From RBG-16-66-20 sp052386675 (GTDB lineage Bacteria > Pseudomonadota > Gammaproteobacteria > Burkholderiales > SG8-39), in the NCBI GenBank assembly GCA_052386675.1, contig JBQTJX010000039.1, positions 87,510-151,509 of the forward strand: 64,000 nucleotides of DNA. The letters are read 5' to 3'. Shown here piece after piece: positions 61,311 through 64,000 of the stretch. A model generated the notes under the pieces. The model worked only from the letters and a program-made list of their open reading frames with translations, did no database searches and was not told the origin of the DNA. Each line of letters starts with the position of its first letter. Positions within the stretch are counted from its first letter, which is position 1. The position numbers and the translations under genes are program-made.

Positions 61311-62693
61311 CTACATTTCCCACTCGAAGTAGCTGTAGATGTAGTTCGAGCCGCCGTTGACGTTGCCCAGCAGCTGGGAGGTGCCGAAGATCCCCGAGCG
61401 ATGCGATACGCCAAGGCCCGCGAACAGCTTCTTCAGCGACGGCGCCCCGATCAGGTCCCCGACGCTGAAGTCGATGGTCGGGTCGAGGTAGTTCAGGAGT
61501 CGCGACACTTTCCTCCCGTCCCTGCCCTCGTCGCGCAACTCCAGCATGGATGTGCCATGCGCGTAGGACACGCCCACGCCCATGCCGATGCGTGTCATCA
61601 CCCGGTGGCTCCAGGGAAACCCGTGCCATAGCCCCTTCATGTACGCGTTCACCTGCCAGAAGCCCGGTTGCACGCCGCGCTCGTCATGGTGCAGCAGCCC
61701 GACGTAGCCCACGATGTCCAGCGGCCATCCGTTCAAGCCCTCGATGAACGGACGGCCGACCTCGACCATGGAAACGCGTGTCTGGTCCTGCGTCCGGGTC
61801 GAGGTGCAGACAAGGCGCACCACCTTCGCCACGTCGCAATCGGTCGCCCGCCCCGCGCCCACGCGCAGCAGCAGCGGCCTTGCCTCCGGCCAGGCTGCCT
61901 GGTCCGGCGAGAAGTCGTACATCAGCCCGACCATCACGGCGTTCTCGGTCCGGTCGGCGACGATCGGGCTGTCGCGCACCCGGTCCGGCCATCGCGTCGC
62001 GGAGACGCCGCCCAGGAGTCGCCAGCGCTCGCTGAGTGAGTAGGCGCCGTACAGCCCCAGTTGCAGGTTGGACCCGGCGCCGGGTTCGTAGGCGGGCCGC
62101 GTCGCGGTCGCTTCTCCGGGCCGCACGCCGTAGTAGTAGTTGTTCAGCTTCGCATTGCGCAGCGCCAGCATCGCGTGCGGGCGCAGGCTGAGCCGGCCAT
62201 GGCGCCAGAGCGTTCCGTAGCCCAGGCGCAGCTCGGTGCCGCCCGAAGCGCTGGTGATGTTCCGCAAGCCTTCGGCGTAGACGCTGCCCCACTTTCCCCG
62301 GTACTCGTAGCTCGCGCCGGCATCGATGCCCGGTTCACGTTCGGCCATCCCGGCGAGCGCGGGCGGCGTACGGTCGTGGGGGAAGCCCTCGAAGCGATGG
62401 GAGAGGAAGACATCGAAGCGATGGTTCGATCCCTTGTCCAGGTGCAGGCCTGCGCGGTACGCGTGAAGGTAGGCGTACTTCCCTTCGTAAAGGTAGATCG
62501 GCACCAGGTCGTAGCGGGTGCCGGCGCCGACGTAGGGGGAGCGCTCGGCGCGGATGGCCGCGCCCAGGCCCGCGCCGCCCGGCTCGGCCACCAGGCCGGT
62601 CAGCGGGTCGCTGTTCGCCCACGCTGCGCCGGCCATTCCCAACAGGAGGGCCGTCGCCGCGCGCCGACAGGTCTGCTGGATGGCGGGGGTCAC
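61311..62693 (-). CDS. outer-membrane protein: MipA/OmpV barrel plus second lipid-A-deacylase-like barrel
   Basis: A 460-residue protein from GTG 62693 with a signal peptide (QTCRRAATALLLGMAGAAWA). Residues ~30-290 match MipA/OmpV: YVGAGTRYDLVPIYLYEGKYAYLHAYRAGL.. RWRLLGGVSATRWPD. The remaining ~170 residues form another beta-rich part ending GLGVSHRSGIFGTSQLLGNVNGGSNYIYSYFEW, which recalls PagL-type barrels with the His-Ser pair in SHRSG. MipA alone is about 250 residues, so this is an extended fusion. Role in the outer membrane is inferred; enzyme activity is speculative. Confidence 0.72.
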   Translation of the reverse strand: MTPAIQQTCRRAATALLLGMAGAAWANSDPLTGLVAEPGGAGLGAAIRAERSPYVGAGTRYDLVPIYLYEGKYAYLHAYRAGLHLDKGSNHRFDVFLSHRFEGFPHDRTPPALAGMAEREPGIDAGASYEYRGKWGSVYAEGLRNITSASGGTELRLGYGTLWRHGRLSLRPHAMLALRNAKLNNYYYGVRPGEATATRPAYEPGAGSNLQLGLYGAYSLSERWRLLGGVSATRWPDRVRDSPIVADRTENAVMVGLMYDFSPDQAAWPEARPLLLRVGAGRATDCDVAKVVRLVCTSTRTQDQTRVSMVEVGRPFIEGLNGWPLDIVGYVGLLHHDERGVQPGFWQVNAYMKGLWHGFPWSHRVMTRIGMGVGVSYAHGTSMLELRDEGRDGRKVSRLLNYLDPTIDFSVGDLIGAPSLKKLFAGLGVSHRSGIFGTSQLLGNVNGGSNYIYSYFEWEM

Positions 62694-62756
62694 TTCCCTT
62701 TGAGTTCGGGATTCACGGGAAATTCCCCGGCGGCGCCGGGCCCGTTGCTGCCCAGT

Positions 62757-62776
62757 ATGTAACCGATCGGTTACAT
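62757..62776. repeat. 20-bp perfect palindrome, copy 2
   Basis: ATGTAACCGATCGGTTACAT, identical to the core of the palindrome at 23054-23077. It lies upstream of the outer-membrane gene and just after the methyltransferase stop, so could be an operator for the former. Confidence 0.75.
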
Positions 62777-62788
62777 TGGGCGCCGCCA

Positions 62789-63613
62789 TCAGTCCCGCAA
62801 CGCACTCCAGCGCAGTGGGCGGACCTCCTGGCCCTCCGAGTCACCCACCATCCGCCCGCCTTCGATCGAACCGTGGAAGCGCCTCGCCCCGCCATCGACA
62901 TCGAAGGCGGTGAAGCTGATCTCCGTCCCCCGCAAGCGCGCGCCGACGACGTTCACCGGACGCCCATGGCGCTCGCCGCGGATGGCCAGGGACTGGTGCG
63001 CCTGCTCGATACGCAGGCGCAGCGCGTTGCCCGGCAGCGCCACCGTCCAGCTTCCCCTCGCGTCCGCGGGCACGACCCAGAGATAACCGGTGCGGCCCTC
63101 GGTCCGGATCACTTCGTCCGGTTCCCAGTCACCGAGCGTGAAATGGTGCGACACCACGCGCGTGCCGGGTTTCAGTTCCAGCAGGCGCGGCTTGAGCCGG
63201 GTCATCACGCCGGGACTGATGTAGAGCGCCAGTACCGTCGCCTGCGACAGGTCGGCTTCATACAGGTCCTGCCGGATGAACCGTGCCAGGTGCGACACGC
63301 CCTGCGCCCTGGCCGATTCGACCGATAGCCGGACCAGGTTCTCCTCCAGCTCGACGCCGATAGCGCCGGCGCCGAAGTGCTTCGCGGCATGGATCGGGAT
63401 GCGGCCGTCGCCGGAGCCGAGGTCCATCACGACATCGGACGGGGTCACGTCGGCGAGCTGGAGCATGCGCCGGATCATCCGATCCGGCGTGGGCACCCAG
63501 ACGGAGTCCTTGCTGACCTGGCCGACCTGGGGCGGGGACTGGGCGAAAGCGGGCGTTGCAAGCGACTGCGCTGCAAGCGCCGCGGCCAGCGCGAGTGTCC
63601 GCGCTACTCCCAC
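62789..63613 (-). CDS. exported class I SAM-dependent methyltransferase
   Basis: A 274-residue protein with an apparent signal peptide (ARTLALAAALAAQSLATPAFAQ) and a Rossmann methyltransferase: VVMDLGSGDGRIPIHAA, GVELEENLVRLS, QDLYEADLSQATVLALYISP. A methyltransferase sent to the periplasm has no obvious SAM supply, yet the arrangement is seen in several betaproteobacteria. The C-terminal ~90 residues are an additional beta-rich part. GTG start at 63613 has a poor ribosome binding site and overlaps a short upstream frame. Target unknown. Confidence 0.8.
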   Translation of the reverse strand: MGVARTLALAAALAAQSLATPAFAQSPPQVGQVSKDSVWVPTPDRMIRRMLQLADVTPSDVVMDLGSGDGRIPIHAAKHFGAGAIGVELEENLVRLSVESARAQGVSHLARFIRQDLYEADLSQATVLALYISPGVMTRLKPRLLELKPGTRVVSHHFTLGDWEPDEVIRTEGRTGYLWVVPADARGSWTVALPGNALRLRIEQAHQSLAIRGERHGRPVNVVGARLRGTEISFTAFDVDGGARRFHGSIEGGRMVGDSEGQEVRPLRWSALRD

Positions 63614-63677
63614 TCAATCATCAACGGCACTTGTAAACCATTGTCGCGTATAGAACTTTTTTCTTGGACTAGCATTT

Positions 63678-63855
63678 CTACCGTCAGATCTACCGTCATT
63701 TGCATCTGATACCCAAAATTAGCATTCAGCATCTATCGCCTACTATCGAAACCTATCGACGTTCCAACGCGCGTGCCCTTCAGGATCTATCGGCACCTAT
63801 CGCTCGCGGCACTCTTCTCGCCATGTGATCTTTCAGTATCTATCGAAGACTATCG
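63678..63855. repeat. phased CTATCG repeat array
   Basis: CTATCG occurs at 63733, 63743 and 63753, at 63787 and 63797, and at 63840 and 63850: three clusters, each with an exact 10-bp period and about 54 bases between clusters. Each cluster is preceded by TCAGnAT (TTCAGCAT, TTCAGGAT, TTCAGTAT). Related CTACCG copies lie at 63678 and 63690. The array ends inside a truncated antitoxin gene. No gene fits well within it; a 42-codon frame (63604-63732, minus) is the only candidate. Confidence 0.8.
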
Positions 63856-64000
63856 GCAACGCTAATCTTCCTGATCTTGCTAGGCGATAAAGGCTCGACC
63901 GGCGGCAGGCATAGCCGGTCGAATTCCCGCAGCGTGACCTGATCCATTACGCCAGCAGCATGAAGCCCCTTAGCCGTTTCGTGCACGGCCACAAGAATTG
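63840..64000 (-). pseudogene. truncated HigA/XRE-type antitoxin fragment
   Basis: Reading from the window edge on the minus strand, the frame codes VAVHETAKGLHAAGVMDQVTL, then REFDRLCLPPVEPLSPSKIRKI, the N-terminal part of a HigA-like XRE regulator. It then gives only VADSLR before a TAG at 63840-63842 that lies inside a CTATCG repeat. The helix-turn-helix that should follow is missing in all frames I read. The other end lies outside the window. It looks like a toxin-antitoxin gene broken at the repeat array. Confidence 0.6.

Noticed and set aside
63678..63855. CRISPR array
   Set aside because: The repeated unit is only six bases at 10-bp steps inside clusters, with no repeat of 23 bases or more separated by unique spacers, and no cas genes in view.

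Overview
The window is about 64 kb of high-GC DNA from what looks like a betaproteobacterium. The reasons are the conserved gene order yceD-rpmF-plsX-fabH-fabD-fabG-acpP-fabF, rpoE-rseA-rseB-mucD-lepA-lepB-(DUF4845)-rnc-era-recO-pdxJ-nagZ, the tmk/mltG pair divergent from ygfZ, and small families typical of that class (DUF4845, DUF4936). I cannot name a genus.

Positions 1-9376 look like the integrase-proximal end of an integrated mobile element (the first gene, a broken-off M48 protease, may be element or chromosome). A tyrosine integrase and an AlpA-like protein sit on the 3' side of a tRNA-Asn gene, the usual target geometry. Inside are a primase-helicase fusion, two HNH endonuclease genes (one an EVE-HNH fusion of the type that cuts modified DNA), an ArdC-type antirestriction protein, a RadC/JAB protein and three small unknown genes. 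No conjugation or capsid genes are visible, and the left end is outside the window or not recognisable.

Positions 9377-30837 are chromosomal housekeeping: tRNA-Asn, an aromatic aminotransferase, uvrB, a TetR-controlled set (SDR, quinone-reductase-like enzyme, MATE pump) with two matching operators, rne, rluC with a HAD phosphatase, a Rieske protein and SppA, a tetrapyrrole-methylase family protein, yceF, and the phospholipid/fatty-acid start-up cluster. Positions 30858-44677 carry the sigma-E envelope-stress operon with an autoregulatory-type promoter, then translation, secretion, RNA-processing and repair genes. Between pdxJ and nagZ the usual acpS gene is reduced to a 13-codon scar. An EF-P with Arg at the loop tip and uvrC are divergent from each other.

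Positions 44700-50810 hold tRNA-Gly, tRNA-Cys and tRNA-Leu, then an accessory catabolic block: a hydratase, an acyl-CoA ligase that seems to start at ATT, an acyl-CoA dehydrogenase, an alpha/beta hydrolase, a NicX-type ring-cleaving dioxygenase and a divergent MarR regulator. Positions 50822-63613 return to mixed housekeeping: holB, tmk, mltG, ygfZ, a TANGO2-like protein, a GNAT, an aldolase-dehydrogenase fusion next to mtnA, tadA coupled to an L,D-transpeptidase, a two-part outer-membrane barrel and an exported methyltransferase.

The last 400 bases hold an unusual set of CTATCG repeats phased at exactly 10 bp in three clusters about 54 bp apart. They run into a truncated HigA/XRE-type antitoxin gene. 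Most observations come from reading the sequence; functional statements rest on family knowledge or are marked as inference.
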